From: Mucilaginibacter celer
GTDB lineage: Bacteria; Bacteroidota; Bacteroidia; Sphingobacteriales; Sphingobacteriaceae
Length of the DNA stretch: 64,000 nucleotides
Assembly (NCBI RefSeq): GCF_003576455.2
Contig: NZ_CP032869.1
Coordinates: 6,014,001 to 6,078,000 of the forward strand
Direction: 5' to 3'
The notes under the pieces are model-generated. The model saw only the letters and a program-made list of their open reading frames with translations. It ran no database searches and was not told where the DNA came from. Both the position numbers and the translations under genes were made by a program. Positions 44,090 to 53,038 of the stretch are shown here, one piece after another. The number at the start of each line of letters is the position of its first letter. Positions within the stretch are counted from its first letter, which is position 1.

Positions 44090-44467
44090 ATGCCTAAAAA
44101 CCGTGTCACCTATTTTGCTTTAGCCATTGCCACTATTATCCTCGGCCTGCTGTCCCGGCATTTTAAGATTATTCCTTTATTTATTGGCGATGTTTTATAC
44201 GCCACAATGGTTTACTTTATGATGCGGTTTATATTTATCAGCAGGGCTGTTAAATTTAGTGTTGTGGCTGCGTTGCTATTTTGCTTCGCGATAGAATTTA
44301 GCCAGCTATACCAGGCATCATGGATAAATGATTTGCGGCATACTGTTTTGGGTAGGCTGGTTTTGGGACAAGGGTTTTTATGGAGCGATTTGTTGTGCTA
44401 TGTTTTGGGGGTGGGGTTAGGTGTTGGGGTTGATCAATACAAACAACTTAAACTTCATACACAATAA
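44090..44467 (+). CDS. DUF2809 family membrane protein
   Basis: 125 residues with four membrane helices (about 8-25, 30-48, 52-70, 95-115) and the family segment FAIEFSQLYQASWINDLRHT. ATG 44090 is preferred to a TTG two codons earlier. Function unknown. Its 3' end overlaps the convergent PIN toxin gene by 20 nt, an unusual tail-to-tail overlap. Confidence 0.85.
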   Translation: MPKNRVTYFALAIATIILGLLSRHFKIIPLFIGDVLYATMVYFMMRFIFISRAVKFSVVAALLFCFAIEFSQLYQASWINDLRHTVLGRLVLGQGFLWSDLLCYVLGVGLGVGVDQYKQLKLHTQ

Positions 44468-44819
44468 GCTTCAACTTGTCTATTGTTCTGAACTGCTTAT
44501 CAGAAGTAATAAAGGGAAGATTATAAAGAATAGCTGTTGCCGCAATAATTGCATCAGGAAGCTTTAAAGCATGTTTCTTTTTTACGTCAACATATTTATC
44601 TTTTAAAGAATTACTCATTGAAATTACTGTACAATCGTCCAATAAATTTTTGATCTTCTTTTCTTCTTTTTCCGAAAGTCCTTTAAATCCAAGTAGTTCA
44701 AGCTCTGTTATAAAAGATACGTAGATTCGTTTACCTTGTAAGATCTTCTCAACGGCGTTATCGCCGTTAAGTAAATATAGAATGATATTGGTATCAGCTA
44801 AAATCTCTTTCCCACTCAT
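44448..44819 (-). CDS. PIN-domain toxin, VapC-like
   Basis: 123 residues. The four acidic PIN residues are D9 (ADTNIILYLL), E39 (FITELELL), D89 (KLPDAIIAA) and D107 (TSDKQF). PIN toxins cut tRNA, rRNA or mRNA. The gene overlaps the upstream small gene by 26 nt, as in type II toxin-antitoxin pairs. AT-rich compared with neighbours, in keeping with transfer. Confidence 0.9.
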   Translation of the reverse strand: MSGKEILADTNIILYLLNGDNAVEKILQGKRIYVSFITELELLGFKGLSEKEEKKIKNLLDDCTVISMSNSLKDKYVDVKKKHALKLPDAIIAATAILYNLPFITSDKQFRTIDKLKLIVYEV

Positions 44820-44979
44820 TTCTAAGCTTGGTTTGAATGGTCATTGGATCCTCTTTTAAGGAAATCACACCGTTATACTTTTTTGCATCGAAGCCCGTAT
44901 CCGGAGCGTCTTTATAAATTTCACGCTCGATAGCTTCGATATCCTTTTCTGTAGCTCCTTTTTTTAATACGACTACCAT
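44794..44979 (-). CDS. Putative antitoxin of the VapBC-like pair
   Basis: 61 residues, too small for a confident family. It is acidic at the N-terminal half (EKDIEAIEREIYKD) and ends with IQTKLRNEWERDF, a tail that could wrap the toxin. No clear ribbon-helix-helix or AbrB motif is visible. Position first in the pair and the 26-nt overlap with the PIN gene support antitoxin function. Confidence 0.75.
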   Translation of the reverse strand: MVVVLKKGATEKDIEAIEREIYKDAPDTGFDAKKYNGVISLKEDPMTIQTKLRNEWERDFS

Positions 44980-45030
44980 CTTTTTCCTGTTTTATCAAAT
45001 TTACATAAAATCTATTTTACTCACTAATTC

Positions 45031-46101
45031 TCAAAACAAACTCGTCTGCTTCCCTTTCCTCGGTACAAACAAACTATAATCATACTCAGGCATCTGCCTG
45101 TCGCCCATAAAGCGTTTACAGGCCATTTTAAACATTTGATGGATGGATTCGGCTATTTTACCGTCGCCGCTCATACGGCGGCCGTAATCGCTGTCGTTCA
45201 GCTGGCCATCGTGAGTGGAGCGGATCATATTCAGTACCTTTTCGGCCCGGTCGGGAAAAGCTTTGTAAATCCAGTCGCTAAAAATTTCGGCTATGCTGCC
45301 GTTCAGACGCACCATGGTGAAACCTGCGGCTAATGCTCCCCTATCCGCGGCTGCGCGGATAATGTTGGGCACCTCATTACTGTTTAATCCCGGAATAATG
45401 GGCGCTGCCATTACCCTTACCGGGATGCCTTTTTCAGAAAGTTTTTGGATCACCGATAGTCTGCCCGTGGCTGTAACAGTGCGAGGCTCCAGCTTTTGGC
45501 GCAATTGCTCGTTTAATGAGGTGATGGATACATTAACATGCACCAGGTTAAGTTTGGCCATATCGCTCAGGATGTCGATGTCTCTTAATATCACATTGTT
45601 TTTGGTGATGATGCTTACCGGGTTTTTGTATTTCCAGAACATCTCGAGCAGCCTTTGGGTTATGCCTAATTTGCGCTCCACGGGTTGGTAGCAATCCGTA
45701 TTGCCGGAGAGCATGATGCAAACCGGCTTGTAGTTCTTTTTATTAAAATATCGCTCCAGCAGTTCCGGAGCGTTGGGTTTGATGATAATCTTCCGTTCAA
45801 AATCCAAACCGGCGCTAAAACCATAATATTCGTGACTGTTACGGGCGTAGCAGTAAATGCAACCATGCTCACATCCCTGGTAGGGATTAATGGAGTACAT
45901 GTGGCTCAGATCAGGACTGTTTGATTCGCTTACTATTTTTTTTGGCGTTTCTTCAAAAAGCTGGGTATTGCTGTTTTCGAGCAAAGGTTCGTCAAGGCCC
46001 TCGATATGATCGAGCACATAGCTGTTTTTCAGGAACTTATTGTGCGTGTTTACCTGTGCGCCGCGCCCCTTAAAAAATTCGGGATTTTCCTCGTGTGACA
46101 T
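45031..46101 (-). CDS. PA0069-type radical SAM protein
   Basis: 356 residues. The iron-sulfur motif is C77-x3-C81-x2-C84 in GCEHGCIYCYA, within the spore-photoproduct-lyase-like branch (Rv2578c/PA0069). SINPYQG before the cluster and SGNTDCYQPVERK after it are family signatures. Function unproven; members are often annotated as DNA repair photolyase. It stands alone on the minus strand. Confidence 0.88.
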   Translation of the reverse strand: MSHEENPEFFKGRGAQVNTHNKFLKNSYVLDHIEGLDEPLLENSNTQLFEETPKKIVSESNSPDLSHMYSINPYQGCEHGCIYCYARNSHEYYGFSAGLDFERKIIIKPNAPELLERYFNKKNYKPVCIMLSGNTDCYQPVERKLGITQRLLEMFWKYKNPVSIITKNNVILRDIDILSDMAKLNLVHVNVSITSLNEQLRQKLEPRTVTATGRLSVIQKLSEKGIPVRVMAAPIIPGLNSNEVPNIIRAAADRGALAAGFTMVRLNGSIAEIFSDWIYKAFPDRAEKVLNMIRSTHDGQLNDSDYGRRMSGDGKIAESIHQMFKMACKRFMGDRQMPEYDYSLFVPRKGKQTSLF

Positions 46102-46130
46102 TGAACAAATTTGCTAAATAAATTAGCAAA

Positions 46131-46772
46131 TTACAATTCAATCAGTTTATTTTTTATGCTGTATAAAACCAGGCCTACGCGGCTTTTAATCTGTAGTTTT
46201 TCAAAAAGCTGGTCGCGGTAGCTATCAACTGTGCGCACGCTGATGTTCATGGCCTCGGCAATTTCCTTGTAGGTAAGCTCGGTGCCGGTAAAGCGTAAAA
46301 ATTCAATCTCGCGGGGGTTAAGCTTAATATTTTCGAGTTTGTTGTTGAAATTGGTGATCAGGTGGCGGGTTACAAATTCGGGGTAGTAAAGCTCGCCCTG
46401 TGATACTTTCAGCAGCGCCTCTTCCACTTCATATGGTTCGGAGTCTTTTAAAAGATAACCTTTAACCCCCATCTTTACCATCAGCAGCACCTTTTCGGCA
46501 TCCTCAAACATGGATAGGATAATGATGCAAACCTGGGGGTATTTGCTACGCAGCCATTGCGTAGTTTCTATACCATCCATCACCGGCATGCTGATATCGA
46601 GCAAAACTATTTCGGGAATGATGCCGCGGTTAATGGTGTTTACCAGTTCCTGGCCGTTGGCGGCTTCAAACAGGATATTGTAACGTTTAAAATTGCTAAC
46701 AAGGGCAGCCATGCCACTTCTAAAAAGTTTGTGGTCATCAATCAGGGCTATTTGAATGGGTTCCGTTAGCAT
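46131..46772 (-). CDS. NarL/LuxR-type response regulator
   Basis: 213 residues. The receiver domain has D12/D13 (LIDDHKLFR), phosphoacceptor D59 (VLLDISMPVMDG) and the conserved Lys in VKGYLLKDSEPYE. The C-terminal LuxR helix-turn-helix is at about 148-205 (LNPREIEFLRF...TYKEIAEAMNISVRTVDSYR). It overlaps the histidine kinase gene by 35 nt and is its obvious partner. Confidence 0.94.
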   Translation of the reverse strand: MLTEPIQIALIDDHKLFRSGMAALVSNFKRYNILFEAANGQELVNTINRGIIPEIVLLDISMPVMDGIETTQWLRSKYPQVCIIILSMFEDAEKVLLMVKMGVKGYLLKDSEPYEVEEALLKVSQGELYYPEFVTRHLITNFNNKLENIKLNPREIEFLRFTGTELTYKEIAEAMNISVRTVDSYRDQLFEKLQIKSRVGLVLYSIKNKLIEL

Positions 46773-47568
46773 AAATTTGTTGCACCAGGGGATTGAACGA
46801 CAATTTTATCCGGCAACCTTTACCCAATGAACTATCAATATTTACAGTTGCACCAACTAAAGCCGCCCTGTTTTCAATGTTCCGCAATCCCGAACCGCCT
46901 TTACCCTCAACTTTTTCGGTATTGAAACCAGCACCATCATCTTCGATGAGCAAATTAAACATTTGCTCATTATAATACAAACTGATTTTTAGAGTGGCCG
47001 CTTTGGCGTATTTTAACGTATTGTTAACCGCCTCCTGAAAAATACGGAACAACACCAGCTCGCGCTGCTCGCCCAGCCTGAACACATCACCTTCTACACT
47101 AAGTTCGGCATTGATAATGCCGCTGCGGGTCAGGCGCCCAACTTCAGTGTCGAGCACGCTAACCAGCCCTTGCTCGCCGATGTGCTCAAAACTCATACTT
47201 TTCGATAGGTTGCGCAAATCATTAATTGCCTGCGAAACCAGTTCGCGGTTTTCGTTTACCCGCGCCTTTTTATCTTCATCCAGGCTATTATTCAGCAGGC
47301 CGAGGTTAAGCTTTACAAATGACAGTACCTGGGTAATATTATCATGAATTTCGCGGCTGATATCATTAAGGGTTTGCTCCTGGATCTCGATCTGTGTTTT
47401 CAGCATTTCCTGTTTAAAAGATGCTTTAAGCTGCTCCTTTTCCATTAAATTACGGTTATGCTTTTTTTGATACATGAGCATAAAGCCGATAATAAATACC
47501 CCCAACAGGAGCATAAGGGCTGTGCCCGCTATGATAATGAGGATAATTTGTTCTTCCTTAAAGAGCAT
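46738..47568 (-). CDS. Sensor histidine kinase (HisKA_3/HATPase_c) without a sensor domain
   Basis: 276 residues: one N-terminal membrane helix (about 7-33), a short coiled linker, HisKA_3 with phosphoacceptor H75 (SREIHDNITQVLSFVKL), and HATPase_c with the N box QEAVNNTLKYAKA and G boxes DDGAGF and GKGGSGLRNI. No extracellular or PAS sensor is present. Overlap by 40 nt with the upstream 7TM gene suggests that protein senses the signal. NarX/LiaS/DesK-type kinase family. Confidence 0.93.
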   Translation of the reverse strand: MLFKEEQIILIIIAGTALMLLLGVFIIGFMLMYQKKHNRNLMEKEQLKASFKQEMLKTQIEIQEQTLNDISREIHDNITQVLSFVKLNLGLLNNSLDEDKKARVNENRELVSQAINDLRNLSKSMSFEHIGEQGLVSVLDTEVGRLTRSGIINAELSVEGDVFRLGEQRELVLFRIFQEAVNNTLKYAKAATLKISLYYNEQMFNLLIEDDGAGFNTEKVEGKGGSGLRNIENRAALVGATVNIDSSLGKGCRIKLSFNPLVQQIYANGTHSNSPD

Positions 47569-48188
47569 ATAAAAGCAAATGAAAATAAGAAATTCAAGGC
47601 AAATGTTGTTAAATTGAGCAATGTGGCTGCTATCAGGTAAAAATCATAGTTTTTGCGGTAGGCCATATAGCTAAAACATGAATAATAAAACGTCATGGCC
47701 AGATAGTAAAAAAATATTCCCGTTAAAGCTAAAAATGGAGGATGTGTTATCAGTTCGATATACTCATCGCTTTCATCATTAAGCAGCCGGTAGTAGTAGT
47801 TACATATCAGCCATATCAGAAACATGTTTTGCACAACGGTAGCCGCGGTAGCCCTTGTCCAGGGGCCCTGTATCCAAAAAATATCTATCAATGAGAGCAG
47901 GATGATGATCGCAGCAATAAGATAAACTCGTTTTTGAAATTTAGGTCTCTTGTTGAACGATAAAATAAAGCGCGTAAAAAATCCGAACAATAAAATATCT
48001 TCAAGGTTATTGCACCAGGCGTTTGAATTGTGAAGGTTTAGCCAGTCAAAAATGTTAACAAAATCATAAACAACTAAAAAGCTTAATAAAGCCAGTAGCC
48101 ATTTAAAATTTTTGTCGAGCCATTTATATGTAATGAGGCAGCATACAAAAGCCACCACATCCATAGCGTAGTAAAAGTAAACCAACAT
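47529..48188 (-). CDS. Seven-helix membrane protein, probable sensory partner of the kinase
   Basis: 219 residues with seven clear hydrophobic segments (about 1-22, 28-50, 58-80, 88-106, 114-136, 148-172, 180-210), almost no loops and many aromatic residues. No family recognised and no catalytic motif seen. Its 3' end overlaps the kinase start by 40 nt. A 7TM protein next to a kinase that lacks a sensor implies a split receptor; inferred from context. Confidence 0.75.
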   Translation of the reverse strand: MLVYFYYAMDVVAFVCCLITYKWLDKNFKWLLALLSFLVVYDFVNIFDWLNLHNSNAWCNNLEDILLFGFFTRFILSFNKRPKFQKRVYLIAAIIILLSLIDIFWIQGPWTRATAATVVQNMFLIWLICNYYYRLLNDESDEYIELITHPPFLALTGIFFYYLAMTFYYSCFSYMAYRKNYDFYLIAATLLNLTTFALNFLFSFAFICSLRKNKLSSLS

Positions 48189-48242
48189 GAATGCTAAAAT
48201 AACACATATACTTTAGCATTCATGCAACAAGCTAACTTATTC

Positions 48243-48605
48243 TTATGGCCTACACATTGGCGGACAGTCTTTTCCGCTTACTATCGCACCTAAGCTGCCT
48301 CCGGCATCAACGCTGTCGCTTTGTATGGCGTCAACATGATTTCCGTTCTCATCTGCCACTGTTGCTACCATTGCAAAAGAGGTTTGATGAGGAGCATCTT
48401 CATGCCCTGGTGCGTGTACACCAAGATGCAGCCTTACGCCGGTTGCTTCCGCAGGCAGGTTTTGAATATATTCTTTCAATTTATCTAACGGAAACCAGGT
48501 CGATTCGGTGTCATTAACCTTGTGTTCTTTGTCGATAACTTGTTTGCGGGTACTTTTGTACCTTTCCACCATGTCGCGGGCGGCCTGTAAGTCAATGTTT
48601 TTCAT
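48243..48605 (-). CDS. Small conserved-type hypothetical protein with CPPMC tail
   Basis: 120 residues from ATG 48605 (a longer frame to 48653 is open but less likely). It starts MKNIDLQAARDMVERYKS, has a charged helical N-terminus, a beta-rich core with RLHLGVHAPGHEDAPHQTSF and ends KDCPPMCRP. Two Cys near the end and several His could bind metal. Not assigned to a family. It lies 54 nt upstream of the 7TM gene on the same strand, so it may belong to that operon. Confidence 0.65.
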   Translation of the reverse strand: MKNIDLQAARDMVERYKSTRKQVIDKEHKVNDTESTWFPLDKLKEYIQNLPAEATGVRLHLGVHAPGHEDAPHQTSFAMVATVADENGNHVDAIQSDSVDAGGSLGAIVSGKDCPPMCRP

Positions 48606-48710
48606 GTAATTTCGGGGATTTAAATTTGCATCCAATCTATATAAATAATGCAAACTATTCTACCCGTTATTTCACCATTTTTTTAACCCGTTTAAACACG
48701 GAGAAGGGAG

Positions 48711-48808
48711 GCGAAAGGTGAAAGGCGAAGGGCGAAAGGGAAAAGGTGACAGGCGAAAGGCAAAAGGTGAAAGGGAAAAGGTAAAAGACGAAAGGAAAAA
48801 GGAAAAAG
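48711..48808. repeat. Fourteen-unit imperfect heptamer array
   Basis: Bases parse as 7-mers GCGAAAG, GTGAAAG, GCGAAGG, GCGAAAG, GGAAAAG, GTGACAG and so on to two GAAAAAG units. One strand is almost pure purine. It lies between two minus-strand genes and keeps frame for 98 bp. Confidence 0.8.
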
Positions 48809-48917
48809 GCAAGGTGGCATCCCGGAAATCCCTCAATCCCCCCAGATCCCGGTTCAGAAATAATCGGTGTGATCCCAAAAAAATCAACGAAATCAGCGTA
48901 ATCAAAACCATCAACGG

Positions 48918-49556
48918 TCAACCGTCCAGCATAAACACAAAAAGCTCTTTTGGCCCGTGCGCTCCCAAAACCAGTGTTTTTTCGATATCGGCCGTACGGC
49001 TTGGGCCTGTAACATTGCTGATCATGGATGGCAGGTTATTGCCGTATTTAGTTTTGATCAGCTTAAAACCATCCTTTAAATCCATCACCATTTGCGATGT
49101 ATAGGCCAGCACTATATGTACCGAAGGATAGATACTTAACCTGCGCCCGGCCATATTACCGTTGGAGAGTAAAATGCTGCCATTGCGTGCAATTAAAGCT
49201 TCGCAGAGGGTAAAGCCTACTTCAGCCTGTTCAAAATCTTTATCGGTTTCGTAAAAAGGGTATTCAAACTGGTTTAGTATTTCCTGCAGCTTAGGTTCCC
49301 AGCAATAAATTTTACGCCACTCGCGGGCTTCGGCCAGGTTAATGAGGTTTTCGATAAACTGAAGCTCATCTTCACAAAAAACAAACTGCCCGGCTACGTT
49401 GGTGAACTGCTCAGCGAAGATCACCTCGGGCATTTCATCCGTTGGTGGATAAAACGGAAGGTCTTCCAGCTGAGGGTATGGGTTATCCCTTTTCTCCAGA
49501 AGCGCCTTGCGTATTTTTTTAAGCAGTTTTTCTTTTGATGTGGTGATGTCCCTCAT
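48918..49556 (-). CDS. LUD (LutC/YkgG-like) domain protein
   Basis: 212 residues from ATG 49556. It matches the single-domain LUD proteins (LutC), seen in FCEDELQFIENL, GFTLCEALIARNGSILLS and HIVLAYTSQMVMDL, ending FVFMLDG. LutC is a subunit of the iron-sulfur lactate utilisation complex LutABC; the A and B genes are not here, so a separate role is possible. It lies downstream of ftsH beyond a terminator. Confidence 0.85.
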   Translation of the reverse strand: MRDITTSKEKLLKKIRKALLEKRDNPYPQLEDLPFYPPTDEMPEVIFAEQFTNVAGQFVFCEDELQFIENLINLAEAREWRKIYCWEPKLQEILNQFEYPFYETDKDFEQAEVGFTLCEALIARNGSILLSNGNMAGRRLSIYPSVHIVLAYTSQMVMDLKDGFKLIKTKYGNNLPSMISNVTGPSRTADIEKTLVLGAHGPKELFVFMLDG

Positions 49557-49569
49557 GGTGCTAAAAAGA

Positions 49570-49596
49570 AAAGCCACCAGCAAGGCTGGTGGCTTT
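49570..49596 (-). terminator. Terminator of ftsH
   Basis: AAAGCCACCAGC and GCTGGTGGCTTT flank 3 nt; on the ftsH strand a T-rich run follows. Confidence 0.8.
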
Positions 49597-49612
49597 GTAT
49601 AGTTATTTTAAA

Positions 49613-51730
49613 TTAAAATTTCGGATCTTCGCTATCAACCCTTGTAACTTCGGGGTTGGTAACAGTTTCGGGGATTGCGTTGTTATCCACATCGGGGTTT
49701 AACGCGGCCTCGCCGTTTACAAACTTATCGTAAGTGGTACGCTCATCAAACGGACGCTTACCTAAAATTTCTTCCAGGTCGCTTTGGAAAAGTACTTCTT
49801 TTTCCAATAGTTTTTGAGCTATGCTTTCTAAACCTGCACGTTTTTCGATCAACAGAACTTTGGTTTTTTGGTAAACCTCATCAACCAGTTTGCGTACTTC
49901 GTTATCAATCATTTCGGCAGTTGTATCCGAATATGGTTTGTTGAACTGATATTCGCCCTGCGGATCGTAGAAGGATACGTTACCAACGCTGGTGTTCATA
50001 CCATAAATTTTGGTCATGGCGTAGGCAAGTTTGGTTATCCGTTCTAAATCGCTCAATGCACCGGTCGAGATCCTGCCGAAAACAATATCTTCAGCCACAC
50101 GGCCACCCATTGATACGCTCATTTCATCGAGTAGTTGCTCGGTGGTATATAAAAACTGCTCTTTTGGCAGGTATTGGGCATAACCTAAAGCTGCAACACC
50201 ACGCGGAACGATAGAAACTTTAACCAATGGATCGGCATGTTCCAGGAACCAGCCTGCAATAGCGTGACCGGCTTCGTGGTAAGCAACAATGCGTTTTTCT
50301 TCTGGAGAGATGATCTTGTTTTTCTTTTCCAAACCACCGATAACACGATCGATAGCATCCTGGAAATCTGTCATATCAACCGACTCTTTATTTTTACGGG
50401 CAGCGATCAGCGCTGCTTCGTTACAAACGTTAGCAATTTCGGCACCTGCAAAACCAGGGGTTTGGGCTGATAGTTTTTTAGCATCAACGCCATCAGATAA
50501 TTTGATAGGCTTTAAGTGAACCTTGAAAATTTGCTCACGGCCAATCAAATCCGGTTTATCGATAGATACCTGCCTGTCGAAACGGCCCGGACGCAATAAA
50601 GCTGAATCCAGTACATCCGGACGGTTGGTTGCAGCAAGGATAATGATGCCAGAATCTGTACCGAAACCATCCATCTCAACCAGTAACTGGTTCAGGGTGT
50701 TTTCGCGCTCATCGTTACCGCCTACTATATTGTTTTTACCACGGGCGCGACCAATGGCGTCAATCTCGTCAATAAAAATGATACAAGGCGCTTTATCTTT
50801 GGCCTGGCGGAATAAATCGCGCACACGTGATGCACCCACACCCACAAACATCTCCACAAAATCAGAACCTGAAAGCGAGAAGAAAGGCACCTGTGCTTCA
50901 CCTGCAACGGCTTTAGCTAACAAAGTTTTACCTGTACCCGGCGAGCCTACAAGTAAAGCGCCTTTAGGGATTTTACCACCCAGGTTGGTGTATTTTTTAG
51001 GGTTTTTAAGGAAATCAACAATCTCCATAACCTCCTGCTTGGCTTCTTCCAAACCGGCAACATCATTAAAGGTAACGGTTACCTGGGCCTCTTTATCAAA
51101 CAGGGTAGCTTTTGATTTACCGATGTTGAAGATCTGGCCACCCGGGCCACCGCCCGAACCGCCGCTCATCCTGCGCATAATAAAAATCCATACACCGGCA
51201 AACAACACCACCATAATTACGCCCTGCACCAGCCAGTTTGATAACAGGCTTTCGTGGCCCTGCTCGAAGGTAACGGGTACTTTCTGGTCATCAGGCACAT
51301 CTTTTTGCGCATCGGCAATTGATTTTTTCAGGCTTTCGTAAGTGGCATCAGTAAACGAAAACTGCGGGCCGCTGTTGCTTGTGTTGCTATTGAAAATGCT
51401 TTTGTCTTTTTGTGCGTTATTGGCAAAATATGGTTTTGAAAGGCTGCTTTTTTTAATGTAAACCTCGGCCACCACAAGGTCGCCGTTTTTATAAGCTACA
51501 ATTTTTTCAACGTCGCCGGTGCGAAGCATATTGGCTTCAAACTCCTGGAAATTAACAAGTTTCCCGGTACCACCGGTCATTAAGGTAGGGATCAGTAAAA
51601 AAGCTAAAATAACAATGCCATAAAGCCACATGATGTTAAACTTAGGCGGCTTGGGCGATGAGGGCTTTTTATTCACAATTTTACGGATAGGCCTGGGATT
51701 TTCTGATTTAGAATCTTTAATATCTTTCAT
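49613..51730 (-). CDS. ftsH: ATP-dependent zinc metalloprotease FtsH
   Basis: 705 residues from ATG 51730 (a TTG six codons earlier is open). Two membrane helices (about 34-52 and 168-187) flank a periplasmic domain; then AAA+ with Walker A GSPGTGKT (262-269), Walker B FIDEID (319-324), SRH and arginine finger (RPGRFDRQ), and the M41 site HEAGH (485-489). It degrades membrane and short-lived cytosolic proteins. It follows rsfS by about 90 nt and has its own terminator. Confidence 0.97.
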   Translation of the reverse strand: MKDIKDSKSENPRPIRKIVNKKPSSPKPPKFNIMWLYGIVILAFLLIPTLMTGGTGKLVNFQEFEANMLRTGDVEKIVAYKNGDLVVAEVYIKKSSLSKPYFANNAQKDKSIFNSNTSNSGPQFSFTDATYESLKKSIADAQKDVPDDQKVPVTFEQGHESLLSNWLVQGVIMVVLFAGVWIFIMRRMSGGSGGGPGGQIFNIGKSKATLFDKEAQVTVTFNDVAGLEEAKQEVMEIVDFLKNPKKYTNLGGKIPKGALLVGSPGTGKTLLAKAVAGEAQVPFFSLSGSDFVEMFVGVGASRVRDLFRQAKDKAPCIIFIDEIDAIGRARGKNNIVGGNDERENTLNQLLVEMDGFGTDSGIIILAATNRPDVLDSALLRPGRFDRQVSIDKPDLIGREQIFKVHLKPIKLSDGVDAKKLSAQTPGFAGAEIANVCNEAALIAARKNKESVDMTDFQDAIDRVIGGLEKKNKIISPEEKRIVAYHEAGHAIAGWFLEHADPLVKVSIVPRGVAALGYAQYLPKEQFLYTTEQLLDEMSVSMGGRVAEDIVFGRISTGALSDLERITKLAYAMTKIYGMNTSVGNVSFYDPQGEYQFNKPYSDTTAEMIDNEVRKLVDEVYQKTKVLLIEKRAGLESIAQKLLEKEVLFQSDLEEILGKRPFDERTTYDKFVNGEAALNPDVDNNAIPETVTNPEVTRVDSEDPKF

Positions 51731-51820
51731 TTCTTTATACGAGCTCAAACTTACAATCTATAATTTAAATTTTACGCGGTAACAGTAAGACTATGCGTTG
51801 AGCCTTTATGTGACGAATGT

Positions 51821-52195
51821 TTATGCACTTTTATAATATTTAATTTCGGCATCGCCCCACAAATCCTCCACTCCATAAAACTCACGTTTATCGGTCCTGA
51901 ATACGTGAACTACAACATCCACATAATCAAGCAAAATCCACTCGCCGTGCTCAATACCCTCTTTGCGCCAGGGATCTTGCCGGGTGGCCTTGAAAATTTC
52001 ATCCTCAATACTATTTGCAATTGCTTTTACCTGTGTTGACGAATCGGCATGGCAGATCACAAAATAATCTGATACCGAACTGAATATATTACGTAGGTCT
52101 AACCTGATAATATCATTGCCTTTTTTTTCCTGGATACCATGTATTGCCAGTTCTGAAATATAGGCAGATTCACTTAACACTTTGTTTTTTACCAT
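51821..52195 (-). CDS. rsfS: Ribosome silencing factor RsfS
   Basis: 124 residues from ATG 52195. The family core is present: SDYFVICHADSSTQVKAIANSI, WILLDYVDVVVHVF and REFYGVEDLWGDAEI. RsfS binds L14 and blocks subunit joining during starvation. It lies upstream of ftsH on the same strand and is divergent from birA, with 47 nt between starts. Confidence 0.94.
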   Translation of the reverse strand: MVKNKVLSESAYISELAIHGIQEKKGNDIIRLDLRNIFSSVSDYFVICHADSSTQVKAIANSIEDEIFKATRQDPWRKEGIEHGEWILLDYVDVVVHVFRTDKREFYGVEDLWGDAEIKYYKSA

Positions 52196-52242
52196 CAAAA
52201 AGAATTAGTTTTGAACGTTTTTGAGTATAAAATTATTACACA

Positions 52243-53019
52243 TTGCAAAATAACATATTTTCAGGATTATTTGTTGGTCAAAATTTAGTAACAATTAAAC
52301 AAGTCGACTCGACAAATAGTTTCCTAAAAAATTTATTGTCAAATTCCACGCCAGTACCCGAAGGTACGGTCATTATGGCAGAAGAGCAATACGCCGGCCG
52401 GGGCCAGCAACAAAACACCTGGCACAGCGAACCGGGCAAAAACCTCACTTTCAGCCTGCTGCTCAAACCCCATTTTTTAACGCCCGGCCAGCAGTTTGAT
52501 CTTAACCGGGCCGCAAGTTTGGGCGTTTACGATGCTTTATATCCGCTGCTTGGCGACAAACTGAAAATAAAATGGCCTAACGATATTTACTATGGCGATC
52601 AAAAACTGGGCGGCATGCTGATTGAAAACAGCATTCAGGGCGATAAGCTTAAAGACTCGGTAGTGGGTATAGGCATCAACATAAACCAGGAAAATTTTCC
52701 TGATGGCGCGGTAAATGCCACTTCGGTAAAGCAAATCTTACAAAAGGATTATGAATTAACCCTTATATTATCGGAAATTTGTAGGTACGTAGAAGTGTAC
52801 TATTTAAAGCTAAGGGCGGGGCAAACAGAATTTGTAAGGAATGCCTACCTGCAGCGACTATATTGGTTAAACGAAGAGCGCAGTTTTGAGTCAGAAAACA
52901 GAGGTGTTTTTAACGGCATTGTAAAAAACGTGCTTCCGGCGGGTTTACTTGTTATTGAAGATACTATGGGCGTACAAATGGAGTTTAACCTCAAAGAATT
53001 GAAATTTTTAAACAAATAA
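52243..53019 (+). CDS. birA: Biotin--[acetyl-CoA-carboxylase] ligase
   Basis: 258 residues with a TTG start at 52243; no in-frame ATG occurs before the conserved core. It attaches biotin to the carboxyl carrier protein. BPL motifs: DSTNS, GRGQQQNTWHSEPGKNLTF, KWPNDIYYGDQKLGGMLIE, VVGIGININ. The N-terminal DNA-binding domain of E. coli BirA is missing, so it is a ligase only. It is followed by the DsbD genes (19-nt gap). Confidence 0.93.
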   Translation: MQNNIFSGLFVGQNLVTIKQVDSTNSFLKNLLSNSTPVPEGTVIMAEEQYAGRGQQQNTWHSEPGKNLTFSLLLKPHFLTPGQQFDLNRAASLGVYDALYPLLGDKLKIKWPNDIYYGDQKLGGMLIENSIQGDKLKDSVVGIGININQENFPDGAVNATSVKQILQKDYELTLILSEICRYVEVYYLKLRAGQTEFVRNAYLQRLYWLNEERSFESENRGVFNGIVKNVLPAGLLVIEDTMGVQMEFNLKELKFLNK

Positions 53020-53038
53020 AATAAACTACAAAACACAA

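Noticed and set aside
48711-48808. CRISPR or iteron array
   Set aside because: Units are 7 bp and continuous with no spacers; no cas genes or replication genes nearby.
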